Assembly (NCBI RefSeq): GCF_900116005.1
Contig: NZ_FOYI01000005.1
Location: forward strand, 124,001-188,000
Origin: Poseidonocella sedimentorum
GTDB lineage: Bacteria; Pseudomonadota; Alphaproteobacteria; Rhodobacterales; Rhodobacteraceae
DNA: 64,000 bases
Direction of reading: 5' to 3'
Shown: positions 8,571 to 16,571 of the stretch, piece by piece
How the letters are laid out: each line of letters opens with the position of its first letter
Numbering within the stretch: the first letter of the stretch is position 1
Made by a program: the position numbers and the translations under genes
Notes under the pieces: model-generated
Told to the model about the DNA's origin: nothing
The model's input: the letters and a program-made list of their open reading frames with translations, nothing else
Databases searched by the model: none

Positions 8571-9080
8571 ATGTCAGACGGCCGCGGCGCCCCGCAAAGC
8601 GGAGAAAACCTGCTTTTTCTGACGGATGAGCAGCTCCGCAAGGGCATCGAGGCGATGTTTTTCGCCTATCGCGGCTTCACCGCCGATCCCGACCGCATCC
8701 TCGCGGGCATGTCCTATGGCCGCGCGCATCACCGTGCGATCCACTTCATCCACCGCAGCCCGGGCACCACGGTCAGCAACCTGATGTCGATTCTCAACGT
8801 CACCAAGCAATCGCTCAACCGGGTGTTGCGCACGCTCATCGCCGACGGGTTGGTCGAGAGCCGCATCGGCACGCGGGACAAGCGCGAGCGGCACCTGAGC
8901 CTGACCGAAGAGGGCCGCGCGCTGGAGCAGCGGCTTTCGGATGCGCAGCGGGTGCGGATGCGCCATGCTTACCGGCAGGCGGGCCCCGAGGCGGTGGCCG
9001 GGTTCCGGCAGGTGCTGGAGGCGATGATGGACCCGGAGATGCTCAGCCAGTACAAGGCCCTGAGGGAGAAGACCGAGTGA
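8571..9080 (+). CDS. petP: MarR-family transcriptional regulator, PetP-like
   Basis: This is a 169-residue winged-helix regulator. The DNA-binding core runs from about residue 60 to 125: SPGTTVSNLMSILNVTKQSL (recognition helix region), LNRVLRTLIADGLV, then the wing RIGTRDKRERHLSLTEEG, whose D-x-R-x3-L is the MarR signature. It is followed 16 bases later by an OmpR-type response regulator, and this pairing is the petP-petR arrangement described in Rhodobacter capsulatus. There, petR is linked to cytochrome bc1 expression and to growth. GGGAGG precedes the ATG. The symbol rests on family and gene order. Confidence 0.75.
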   Translation: MSDGRGAPQSGENLLFLTDEQLRKGIEAMFFAYRGFTADPDRILAGMSYGRAHHRAIHFIHRSPGTTVSNLMSILNVTKQSLNRVLRTLIADGLVESRIGTRDKRERHLSLTEEGRALEQRLSDAQRVRMRHAYRQAGPEAVAGFRQVLEAMMDPEMLSQYKALREKTE

Positions 9081-9096
9081 AGGGAGAGCCCGCGCG

Positions 9097-9789
9097 ATGG
9101 ATGCCCAGCCGCACCTGCTGATCGTCGATGACGACGAGCGCATCCGCGATCTGTTGCGGCGCTTCTTGATGAAACACGGCTTTCTGGTCACGGCCGCGCG
9201 GGATGCGGCACATGCCCGCCGGGTGCTCGCGGGGCTCGACTTCGATCTGATCGTGCTCGATGTGATGATGCCGGGCGAGGATGGTCTCAGCCTGACGCAC
9301 TCCCTGCGCGCCGAGCGCAGCACGCCGATCCTGCTGCTGACCGCCAAGGGCGAGACCGGTGACCGGATCAACGGGCTGGAGGCGGGGGCGGATGATTACC
9401 TGTCAAAACCCTTCGAGCCCAAGGAACTTTTGCTGCGGATCAACGCCATCCTGCGGCGGATGCCCGAGCCCGTGGCCGCCGCGCCCAAGGTGCTGCATCT
9501 GGGGGATCTGCGCTACGAGATCGACCGGGGCGAGATGTGGCGCGGCGAGGAGCTTATCCGCCTCACCTCCACCGAGAGCCAGCTCATGCGCATCTTCTCG
9601 CGCCGTCCCGGCGAGGCGGTCAGCCGCTCCAAGCTCGTCGAGGAACTGGGCCGGGATCGCGGCCAGGCGCAGGAGCGCGCGGTGGATGTCCAGATCACCC
9701 GGCTGCGCCGCAAGATGGAGGAAGACCCGCGCCAGCCGCGCTACCTCCAGACCGTGCGCGGGGCGGGCTACATGCTTGCGCCCGACTGA
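9097..9789 (+). CDS. petR: OmpR-family response regulator, PetR-like
   Basis: This is a two-domain response regulator of 230 residues. The receiver (about 5-120) has the acidic pair DDD near residue 11, the phospho-acceptor in VLDVMMPGEDG near residue 54, TAKGE, and the lysine in LSKPFEP. A winged-helix output domain of OmpR type follows (about 135-230), with ITRLRRKMEEDP and TVRGAGYML. No histidine kinase is nearby, as in Rhodobacter, where PetR is an orphan regulator required for cytochrome bc1 expression. The target in this organism is inferred from that homology only. A ribosome binding site AGGGAGAG lies before the ATG. Confidence 0.8.
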   Translation: MDAQPHLLIVDDDERIRDLLRRFLMKHGFLVTAARDAAHARRVLAGLDFDLIVLDVMMPGEDGLSLTHSLRAERSTPILLLTAKGETGDRINGLEAGADDYLSKPFEPKELLLRINAILRRMPEPVAAAPKVLHLGDLRYEIDRGEMWRGEELIRLTSTESQLMRIFSRRPGEAVSRSKLVEELGRDRGQAQERAVDVQITRLRRKMEEDPRQPRYLQTVRGAGYMLAPD

Positions 9790-9858
9790 CGCGTTGACGC
9801 CGCCCGCCCGGGCGGCGAGGCTGGGGCCACGACCGGCGCAGTTGGAGGAGCCCCGAGA

Positions 9859-10788
9859 ATGACCACCGCATTGATCACGCACCCCGCTTGCGAGCGCCAC
9901 GCCACGCCCTCGGGCCACCCCGAACAGATCGCGCGGATGCCCGCGGCTCTGGGCGCGCTGGAGGGCAAGGACCTGCTCCGCGTGGAGGCGCCGATGGCCA
10001 CCGATGCGGACCTCCTGCGCGTCCACCCGCAGCGCTACATCGACAAGATCCGCGCCCTCGCGCCGCGGGATGAGACCATCGCGCTTGATGGCGATACCTG
10101 GATGTCGCCGGGCTCGCTGGAGGCGGTGCTGGCCTGCGTCGGCGGCTGCATCCGGGGCGTCGACATGGTCATGGCGGGCGAGGCGCGCAATGCCTTTGTC
10201 GGGATGCGCCCGCCGGGGCACCACGCCGAGCGCGAAACGCCCATGGGCTTTTGCGTCTTCGGCTCGGTCGCGGCGGCGGCGAAACATGCGCTGGAGGTGC
10301 ATGGGCTCTCGCGCGTTGCCGTGCTCGACTTCGACGTCCACCACGGCAACGGGACGCAAGACCTGTTGGAATCGGACGCGCGCTGCTTCTTTGCCTCGTC
10401 GCACCAGATGCCGCTCTTCCCCGGCACCGGCCACGCCCACGAGACCGGCGGGCACAACAACGTCGTCAACCTTCCGCTCAGCAGCGGTGCGCGCGGGGAC
10501 GTGTTCCGGCGCGGCTGGGAGCGGGAGATTTTCCCCGCCGTGGAGCGGTTCGAGCCCGAGCTGATCCTCGTCTCCGCCGGGTTCGATGCCCATGCCGCCG
10601 ATCCGCTCGCGACGCTCAACCTTGTGGAAGAGGACTTCGCCTGGGTGACGGAGGCGATCTGCGATCTGGCCGACGAGCTTTGCGAGGGCCGCGTGGTCTC
10701 GGCGCTCGAAGGCGGGTACGATCTGCGCGCGCTGGCGGCCTCGGTGGCGGCGCATGTGGATGTGCTGATCGCGCGCGGGAGTGGCTGA
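9859..10788 (+). CDS. histone deacetylase-family protein (acetylated amine hydrolase)
   Basis: This is a zinc-dependent amidohydrolase of the arginase/deacetylase fold, 309 residues. The metal and charge-relay motifs are present: GMRPPGHHAER near residue 115, DFDVHHGNGTQD near 157, SAGFDAHAADPLATL near 240 and EGGYDLRAL near 285. Bacterial members remove acetyl groups from acetylpolyamines, acetyl-lysine or other acetylated amines. The exact substrate is not visible. It lies between petR and the xseB-ispA-dxs operon, an order that recurs in related genomes as far as I know. GGAG precedes the ATG. Confidence 0.88.
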   Translation: MTTALITHPACERHATPSGHPEQIARMPAALGALEGKDLLRVEAPMATDADLLRVHPQRYIDKIRALAPRDETIALDGDTWMSPGSLEAVLACVGGCIRGVDMVMAGEARNAFVGMRPPGHHAERETPMGFCVFGSVAAAAKHALEVHGLSRVAVLDFDVHHGNGTQDLLESDARCFFASSHQMPLFPGTGHAHETGGHNNVVNLPLSSGARGDVFRRGWEREIFPAVERFEPELILVSAGFDAHAADPLATLNLVEEDFAWVTEAICDLADELCEGRVVSALEGGYDLRALAASVAAHVDVLIARGSG

Positions 10789-10854
10789 GCGCCGATTGCA
10801 CCCCGCCCCGCAGGCCGGTATGGTCGCGGCCGAAACCTTTCAAGGAGCCCCCCG

Positions 10855-11100
10855 ATGAGCAGCGACACGCCCATTGACGAAATGTCCTTCGAAGAGGCGA
10901 TGCGCGCGCTCGAACAGGTGGTCTCCGAGCTGGAAAGCGGCAAGGTGGCGCTGGAGGATTCGATCCGGCTCTACGAGCGCGGCGCCAAGCTCAAGCAGCG
11001 CTGCGAGGCGAAGCTGAAGGACGCCGAGGAGAAGGTCGCCGCGATCACCTTCGACGCCGATGGCCAGCCCAAGGGCACCGCGCCGGTCGACGGGCTCTGA
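10855..11100 (+). CDS. xseB: exodeoxyribonuclease VII small subunit
   Basis: XseB is the small subunit of exonuclease VII, which degrades single-stranded DNA in both directions. The protein has 81 residues and the family core MSFEEAMRALEQVVSELESG (about 8-27) and SIRLYERGAKLKQRCEAKL (about 37-55), forming a two-helix antiparallel hairpin. The large subunit xseA is not in this window. The ispA start follows its stop by three bases, so xseB, ispA and dxs look like one operon. Confidence 0.94.
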   Translation: MSSDTPIDEMSFEEAMRALEQVVSELESGKVALEDSIRLYERGAKLKQRCEAKLKDAEEKVAAITFDADGQPKGTAPVDGL

Positions 11101-11103
11101 GCC

Positions 11104-11967
11104 ATGCTCGATGACGGGCTGAAGGCCGCCGGGGCGCGCGTTCGCGCCGCCCTCTCGGAGGCGCTCGCGCCGATGGGCGCGCTGCCGGTGGTGGCCGCGA
11201 TGCGCTACGCGACCGAGGGCGGCAAGGGGCTGCGCGGTTATCTCGTGCTGGAAAGCGCGCGGCTGCACGGGGTGGATGAAACCACCGCTCTGCCCGCCGC
11301 CGCCGCGATCGAGGCGATGCATGGCTACTCCCTCGTGCATGACGACCTGCCCGCGATGGATGACGATGACCTGCGCCGGGGCCGCCCGACGGTCCATCGG
11401 CAGTGGGACGAGGCGACGGCGATCCTTGCCGGCGATGCGCTCCAGACCCTCGCCTTCGAGCTTCTGGCCGGGGCGGCGGTCGCCCCGGAGCGGCGGGTCG
11501 CGCTGATCTCGGGCCTCGCCCGGGCGGCGGGGGCGCGCGGCATGGTGGCGGGGCAGGCGATGGACATCGCGGCGGAAAGCGCGCCCGAGCCCTTGTCGCT
11601 TAATGAGATCACCCGGCTGCAGGCGGGCAAGACCGGCGCGCTCATCCGCTGGTCCGCCGAGGCCGGGCCGCTGATGGCCGGGGCCGATCCCGCGCCGCTC
11701 GGCCGCTATGCCGAGGCGATTGGCCTCGCCTTCCAGATCGCCGACGATCTGCTCGATGTCGAGGGCGACGCAGGTGAGATGGGCAAGGCCGTGCGCAAGG
11801 ATGCGGCGCGCGGCAAGGCGACGTTTGTCTCCCATCTCGGGGTGGCGGGCGCGCGGGCCCGCGCCGCGGCTCTGGTCGAGGAGGCCTGCGCCGCGCTCGT
11901 CCCCTTTGGGCCCGAGGCTGACAGCTTGCGGCAGCTCGCCCGCTTCGTTGTCTCGCGCAAGACATGA
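11104..11967 (+). CDS. ispA: polyprenyl synthetase, probable farnesyl diphosphate synthase
   Basis: This all-helical prenyltransferase of 287 residues condenses isopentenyl and allylic diphosphates, probably to farnesyl diphosphate. Both aspartate-rich motifs are visible: [14 protein letters not shown] near residue 80 (first) and [11 protein letters not shown] near residue 215 (second). GGKGLRGYL near residue 40 binds diphosphate. The size and the motif spacing fit short-chain IspA. It lies between xseB and dxs, so isoprenoid precursor and chain synthesis are co-expressed, feeding quinones, hopanoids and carotenoids. Confidence 0.92.
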   Translation: MLDDGLKAAGARVRAALSEALAPMGALPVVAAMRYATEGGKGLRGYLVLESARLHGVDETTALPAAAAIEAMHGYSLVHDDLPAMDDDDLRRGRPTVHRQWDEATAILAGDALQTLAFELLAGAAVAPERRVALISGLARAAGARGMVAGQAMDIAAESAPEPLSLNEITRLQAGKTGALIRWSAEAGPLMAGADPAPLGRYAEAIGLAFQIADDLLDVEGDAGEMGKAVRKDAARGKATFVSHLGVAGARARAAALVEEACAALVPFGPEADSLRQLARFVVSRKT

Positions 11968-11992
11968 CGCCCGGGCGCAGGGAGGGGCCGCC

Positions 11993-13789
11993 ATGAGCGC
12001 AAGGCCGGCCACACCGCTGCTCGACCGGGTGCAGAGCCCCGCGGACCTGCGGCGCCTGTCCGATGCGGAGCTGTCGCGGCTTGCCGATGAGCTGCGGGCC
12101 GAGACGATCTCCGCCGTCTCTGAGACGGGCGGCCACCTCGGCGCGGGGCTCGGCGTGGTGGAGCTCACCGTCGCGCTGCACGCGGTGTTCGACACGCCCG
12201 AGGACAAGCTCATCTGGGATGTCTCGCATCAATCCTACCCGCACAAGATCCTGACCGGTCGGCGCGACCGGATCCGCACCCTTCGCCAGAAGGGCGGGCT
12301 TTCGGGCTTCACCAAGCGCAGCGAGAGCGTCTTCGACCCGTTCGGCACGGCCCACAGCTCCACCTCGATCAGCGCGGCGCTCGGCTTTGCCGCCGCGCGC
12401 GACTTGCCCGGCGGCGCGCCGGGGGATGCGATTGCGGTCATCGGCGATGGGGCGATGAGCGCGGGCATGGCCTTCGAGGCGCTCAACAACGCGCGGGCCC
12501 ACGCGAAAAGGCTCTTCGTCATCCTGAATGACAACGGGCTCAGCATCGCCGCCCCGGTGGGCGCGCTCGCCACCCACTTCAAGGACCTGCGCACGCAAGG
12601 GTCGAACCAGGGCGCCGCGCTCTTCGACGCGCTCGGGTTCGCCTACGAGGGCCCGGTTGACGGGCACGACATGCCGGCGCTGCTCGACGTGTTGCGCCGG
12701 GCGCGGGCCGGGGCCACGGGGCCCACGCTGATCCACGTCCGGACCCGCAAGGGCAAGGGCTTCGCCGCGGCGGAATCGGCCGCCGATGGCGGCCACGCGA
12801 CAGAGAAATTCGACGTCGCCACCGGCGCACAGCGCAAGGCCGCCGCCAAGGCCCCGAGCTATACCTCCGTCTTCGCCGAGAGCCTCATCGCCGCCGCACG
12901 GCAGGATCCACGGATTTGCGCCATCACCGCCGCCATGCCGGGGGGCACCGGGCTCGACCGCTTCGCCGCCGAGTTCCCCGACCGGATGTTCGATGTGGGC
13001 ATCGCCGAACAGCACGCGGTGACCTTCGCCGCCGGGCTCGCCGCCGCCGGGATGCGCCCCTTCTGCGCGCTCTACTCGACCTTTCTCCAACGCGGCTATG
13101 ACCAGCTTGTCCACGATGTGGCGATCCAGGGCCTGCCGGTCCGGTTCGCCATTGACCGCGCGGGCTACGTCGGCGCGGATGGCGCGACCCATGCGGGCAG
13201 TTTCGACACGGCGTTTCTTGCCAACCTGCCCGGGGTGACGGTCATGGCTCCGGCGGATGAGGCCGAGCTTGCCCATATGGTCGCCACAGCCGCCGCCTTC
13301 GACGACGGGCCCATCGCGCTGCGCTTTCCGCGCGGGGAGGGCGTCGGCGCGCCGCTGCCCGAGCGGGGCGTGCCGATGGAGATCGGCGCGGGGCGGATCG
13401 TTGCGCCGGGGCGCGGGGTGGCTCTGTTGAGCTTTGGCGCGCGGCTGGCAGCGGGGCTCGGCGCGCGCGCTCTGCTGGCGCGTGACGGGATCGCCCTCAC
13501 TGTCGCCGATGCCCGCTTTGCCAAACCGCTGGACCGCGCCCTCATTCTGGAGCTCGCTCAAAGCCACGATGCGCTCCTGACGATCGAGGAAGGCGCTATC
13601 GGCGGGTTCGGGAGCCACGTCGCGCAGTGCCTCGCAGAGGCCGGGATCTTCGATCGCGGGCTCCGGTTCCGCGCGCTCACCTTCCCCGACCGTTTCCTCG
13701 ATCAGGCCACGCCTGCGCAGATGTATGCCGAAGCCGGGCTCGACGCCGAGGGCATCGCCGCCAAGGTGCGCGGCGTGCTCCGGGGCTGA
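11993..13789 (+). CDS. dxs: 1-deoxy-D-xylulose-5-phosphate synthase
   Basis: DXS is the thiamine-diphosphate enzyme that starts the methylerythritol phosphate pathway by joining pyruvate and glyceraldehyde 3-phosphate. The protein has 598 residues. Key parts: the [12 protein letters not shown] segment (commonly GHQxYPHK), AHSSTSIS, the thiamine motif IGDGAMSAG through LNDNGLSI, the glutamate region [12 protein letters not shown] near residue 345, and [15 protein letters not shown]. Relative to E. coli DXS the linker between PVGALATHF and LFDALGF lacks roughly 35 residues, which accounts for the short length. The chosen ATG at 11993 has GGAGG upstream, and earlier in-frame starts overlap ispA. 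Confidence 0.92.
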   Translation: MSARPATPLLDRVQSPADLRRLSDAELSRLADELRAETISAVSETGGHLGAGLGVVELTVALHAVFDTPEDKLIWDVSHQSYPHKILTGRRDRIRTLRQKGGLSGFTKRSESVFDPFGTAHSSTSISAALGFAAARDLPGGAPGDAIAVIGDGAMSAGMAFEALNNARAHAKRLFVILNDNGLSIAAPVGALATHFKDLRTQGSNQGAALFDALGFAYEGPVDGHDMPALLDVLRRARAGATGPTLIHVRTRKGKGFAAAESAADGGHATEKFDVATGAQRKAAAKAPSYTSVFAESLIAAARQDPRICAITAAMPGGTGLDRFAAEFPDRMFDVGIAEQHAVTFAAGLAAAGMRPFCALYSTFLQRGYDQLVHDVAIQGLPVRFAIDRAGYVGADGATHAGSFDTAFLANLPGVTVMAPADEAELAHMVATAAAFDDGPIALRFPRGEGVGAPLPERGVPMEIGAGRIVAPGRGVALLSFGARLAAGLGARALLARDGIALTVADARFAKPLDRALILELAQSHDALLTIEEGAIGGFGSHVAQCLAEAGIFDRGLRFRALTFPDRFLDQATPAQMYAEAGLDAEGIAAKVRGVLRG

Positions 13790-13798
13790 CCCCGCGCC

Positions 13799-14434
13799 CT
13801 AGCGCACGGGATCGAGCAGCGCATCCGACATCGTGCAGTCGCGCACCACATCCTGCCCGCAGGGCACCGGATCGAGCCCCTTCGAGAGACAAATTCGCGC
13901 CTCTTGGATGCGACCGGCCTTGCAGGTGATCGTGATCATGTCGGGCTCCCAGCCGGGGTTGGCCTTGAGGAACGCCTCCTCGATCAGCGCCGCGGGCAGC
14001 GTCACCGGGCGCTCCAACTGGCGCAGGAGCGGGGGCCGGTTGACCGCCTCATAGGCCGCGCGCGCCGTGTCGAAATAGACCTCCGACGACAGCCCGCTGC
14101 AGACCCCGTGCTTCTTCCACTGATACCAGGCGAGCCCGCCCGTCCCCATGATATCGGCCATGCCGCGGGTCTCGGCGCGGGAGGGGTTGCGCGCGCTCGT
14201 CCGGCAATATTGCGGCCAGCCCTGATGGTATTGCGGCCAGAGCCCGTGGAGAACCCAGCCATGATCCCGCGCCGGGTCGCATTGCTCGGAATTTCGCGCA
14301 TCCCCCTCCAGCGCGCACCAGGTCGGCGACCAGCTCAGGGACAGCACGTAATAGTCGAATTCGCCCGCCGGCTCGCCATCGGCAAGGGCCGGGGAGCAGA
14401 GCATTGCGAGCAGGGGCAATAGCAAAAGGCGCAT
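13799..14434 (-). CDS. secreted ribonuclease T2 family protein
   Basis: This is an exported RNase of about 211 residues with a cleavable signal peptide (MRLLLLPLLAMLCSPALA). The two catalytic sites of the T2 family are intact: VLHGLWPQY near residue 65 (first histidine) and WKKHGVCSGL near residue 120 (second histidine and lysine). Six or more cysteines in the mature part would make disulfides in the periplasm. The enzyme cuts single-stranded RNA through a 2',3'-cyclic intermediate and may scavenge RNA. The larger frame reaching 14803 is an artefact running into the divergent gene. It converges on dxs with nine bases between. Confidence 0.9.
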   Translation of the reverse strand: MRLLLLPLLAMLCSPALADGEPAGEFDYYVLSLSWSPTWCALEGDARNSEQCDPARDHGWVLHGLWPQYHQGWPQYCRTSARNPSRAETRGMADIMGTGGLAWYQWKKHGVCSGLSSEVYFDTARAAYEAVNRPPLLRQLERPVTLPAALIEEAFLKANPGWEPDMITITCKAGRIQEARICLSKGLDPVPCGQDVVRDCTMSDALLDPVR

Positions 14435-14564
14435 TTTCTCTTTCCATCGGGTCACGGGCTGACTATATAGCGCGGAAGTTCCCCGACAACGGAAACCGTT
14501 CCAGCCGCCAGAGCCGGAACCGCCCTTCCAGGCGACGGGATAGATATGCGTTAGGAGACCACAG

Positions 14565-15323
14565 ATGGCAAAACCGATCATGGCCAGGGCGACGGCCGTC
14601 TGGCTGGTGGACAACACCACCTTGACCTTCAAGCAAATCGCCGACTTCACCGGGATGCACGAACTCGAAGTGCAGGGCATCGCCGATGGCGACGTGGCCG
14701 CCGGGGTGAAGGGGTTTGACCCGGTTGCCAACAACCAGCTTGAGCAATCCGAAATCGACAAGGCCGAGAAAGACCCGTTGTACAAGCTGCGGCTCAAGTT
14801 CAATCCCGCCGCCGTGGGCGAGGAAAAGCGCCGTGGCCCGCGCTACACGCCGCTCTCCAAACGGCAGGACCGCCCGGCCTCGATCCTGTGGCTGGTGAAG
14901 TTCCACCCCGAGCTGACCGACGGCCAGATCGGCAAACTGGTGGGCACCACCAAGCCGACGATCCAGGCGATTCGCGAGCGAACCCACTGGAACATCTCCA
15001 ACATCCAGCCGATTGACCCGGTCGCGCTTGGCCTGTGCAAACAGTCCGAGCTGGATGCGGCTGTGCAAAAGGCGGCGGAAAAACGCGCCGCCGAGGGCGA
15101 GGTCATGACCGATGACGAGCGCCGCAAGCTGGTCTCGACCGAGCAGAGCCTCGACATGCCCGCCGAGCCGCGCATCCCGACCGCGATCGAAGGTCTGGAG
15201 ACCTTCAGCCTCAGCGATGACAGCGATGACGAGAGCGAAGACAGCCGCCCGATCGTCGACGCCGACAGCTTCTTCAACCTGCCCGGCGATGCCGGGGAGG
15301 ACGAGGATGACAGCAAGAGCTGA
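14565..15323 (+). CDS. trcR: DUF1013 family regulator (TrcR-type cell-cycle regulator)
   Basis: This cytoplasmic protein of 252 residues is conserved in alphaproteobacteria as DUF1013, and I recall it being named TrcR, a cell-cycle transcriptional regulator. Residues 1-150 carry two helix-turn-helix-like repeats: TLTFKQIADFTGMHELEVQG (about 19-38) and ELTDGQIGKLVGTTKPTIQA (about 116-135). The C-terminal third is very acidic (DDSDDESED) and probably disordered. It is divergent from the RNase T2 gene across a 130-base promoter region and ends at a strong terminator, so it is monocistronic. The name is from memory of family annotation, and the domain reading is from the sequence. Confidence 0.82.
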   Translation: MAKPIMARATAVWLVDNTTLTFKQIADFTGMHELEVQGIADGDVAAGVKGFDPVANNQLEQSEIDKAEKDPLYKLRLKFNPAAVGEEKRRGPRYTPLSKRQDRPASILWLVKFHPELTDGQIGKLVGTTKPTIQAIRERTHWNISNIQPIDPVALGLCKQSELDAAVQKAAEKRAAEGEVMTDDERRKLVSTEQSLDMPAEPRIPTAIEGLETFSLSDDSDDESEDSRPIVDADSFFNLPGDAGEDEDDSKS

Positions 15324-15360
15324 GCCGGCCTTGCGGCGGCCATCGCAGTCCCTAGAGTAA

Positions 15361-15397
15361 CCCCCGTGCGGCATCGCCCGCGCGGGGGTTTTTCTTT
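15361..15397 (+). terminator. Rho-independent terminator after trcR
   Basis: An 11-pair stem (15361-15371 with 15378-15388, one G-U pair) closes a six-base loop and is followed directly by TTTTTCTTT. It sits 37 bases after the trcR stop and ahead of the pfkB ribosome binding site. Confidence 0.9.
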
Positions 15398-15413
15398 GCC
15401 ACGGAGGCGGCTC

Positions 15414-16367
15414 ATGCGTCCGATCATCACCATCACGCTCAACCCGGCGCTGGATCTGTCGCTCTCGACGCCGCAGGTCACGCCGGGGCCGAAACTGCGC
15501 TGCACCGCGCCGGAGTACGATCCCGGAGGCGGCGGCATCAACGTCTCGCGCGCGATTCGGCAGATCGGTGGCGAGAGTATCGCCTTCGCCGCCCTTGGCG
15601 GGCCGACCGGGGCGCGCATCGCCCGGATGCTCGGTGCCGAGGGGATCGAGTGCCGCGCGTTCGAGGCGCCGGGCGAGACGCGCCAGAGCATCGCCGTCAC
15701 GGAAGAGACCAGCGGGGCGCAGTACCGCTTCGTCCTGCCCGGCCCGAGTTGGTCTTCGGAGGCGCAGGCCGGGTTGCTGGACGCGCTTGCCGCGCAGGTG
15801 CCCGAGAGCGCGCTTGTGGTGCTGAGCGGCAGCCAGCCGCCGGGCCTGCCGGTCGGCTTCCCCGCGCGCCTCATCGACGCCCTCGCGCCCAAATCCGCCT
15901 CCCTCCTGATCGACACGTCCGGCGCCGCGATGATGACGCTGCGCGACCGCGCGGTGGGCCCCGAGGTGCTGCGGCTCGACGGCGAAGAGGCCGCGGCGCT
16001 CGCAGGGCGGGAGATCGACACTCTGGCGGATCTCGGCGCCTTTGCCGCCGATCTGGTGGCCGAGGGCGCGGCCAAGACCGTCATCCTCGCGCGCGGGGCG
16101 GAGGGCAACGTGCTCGCCGATCGCGGTCTCGCCGCCCCGCTCCACGCCCATGCGCCGGAAGCCCCGGTGGTCAGCGCGGTGGGCGCGGGCGACAGTTTCA
16201 TGGGCGCCTTCACCCTGGCCACGGCGCGCGGGCTCGCCCCCGGCGACGCGCTCCGCCACGGGACCGCCGCCGCCGCTGCCGCCGTCCGCACCGAAGCCAC
16301 AAGGCTTTGCGACCGCGCAACCTTCGAAGCGCTCCTGCCGGACACGACACTGACCGAATTGCCATAG
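15414..16367 (+). CDS. pfkB: 6-phosphofructokinase, PfkB type
   Basis: This is a ribokinase-family sugar kinase of 317 residues. It follows E. coli Pfk-2 (PfkB) closely: ITLNPALDLS near the start, KLRCTAPEYDPGGGGINVSR (about 26-45), YRFVLPG near residue 105, LSGSQPPG near 140, and the catalytic anion-hole motif VGAGDSFMGAF near 260 with the proton-abstracting aspartate. It phosphorylates fructose 6-phosphate, or less likely another phosphosugar such as fructose 1-phosphate or tagatose 6-phosphate. The ATG at 15414 has GGAGG upstream. A longer frame from 15366 starts inside the terminator and is rejected. Confidence 0.85.
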   Translation: MRPIITITLNPALDLSLSTPQVTPGPKLRCTAPEYDPGGGGINVSRAIRQIGGESIAFAALGGPTGARIARMLGAEGIECRAFEAPGETRQSIAVTEETSGAQYRFVLPGPSWSSEAQAGLLDALAAQVPESALVVLSGSQPPGLPVGFPARLIDALAPKSASLLIDTSGAAMMTLRDRAVGPEVLRLDGEEAAALAGREIDTLADLGAFAADLVAEGAAKTVILARGAEGNVLADRGLAAPLHAHAPEAPVVSAVGAGDSFMGAFTLATARGLAPGDALRHGTAAAAAAVRTEATRLCDRATFEALLPDTTLTELP

Positions 16368-16389
16368 CGCCGCCGCCCGCCGGAAAAAA

Positions 16390-16571
16390 TTCACCGCGCC
16401 GCGCAAAAACACTTGTGCGAGTCGGCGACCGGTTCTAAGTGCGCACCCATAGACGCCAACGCACGCGCCTCTGGCCGGTGGTCACCCTCTCGCGTTTACG
16501 CAGCGACGGTAACGTCTCCTTACGAATCTGATGGTCCCTCGCAGCGGGGCCCGGTCCTTTTGGAGATGACC
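16390..16571 (+). ncRNA. candidate speF-type leader RNA of the ornithine decarboxylase gene
   Basis: About 200 bases separate pfkB from the decarboxylase start. The segment 16480-16540 has short complementary runs (for example GACGGTAACGTC, 16513-16524, a hairpin-forming GACG...CGTC) and is unlike coding sequence. In alphaproteobacteria the speF RNA motif is a structured leader found upstream of ornithine decarboxylase genes, and the position and length fit. I cannot run a covariance model, so the boundaries are approximate and this is a candidate only. Confidence 0.45.

Noticed and set aside
14463-16412. Minus-strand frame of about 649 codons
   Set aside because: It is antisense to trcR and pfkB and crosses a strong terminator. 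No motif supports it.
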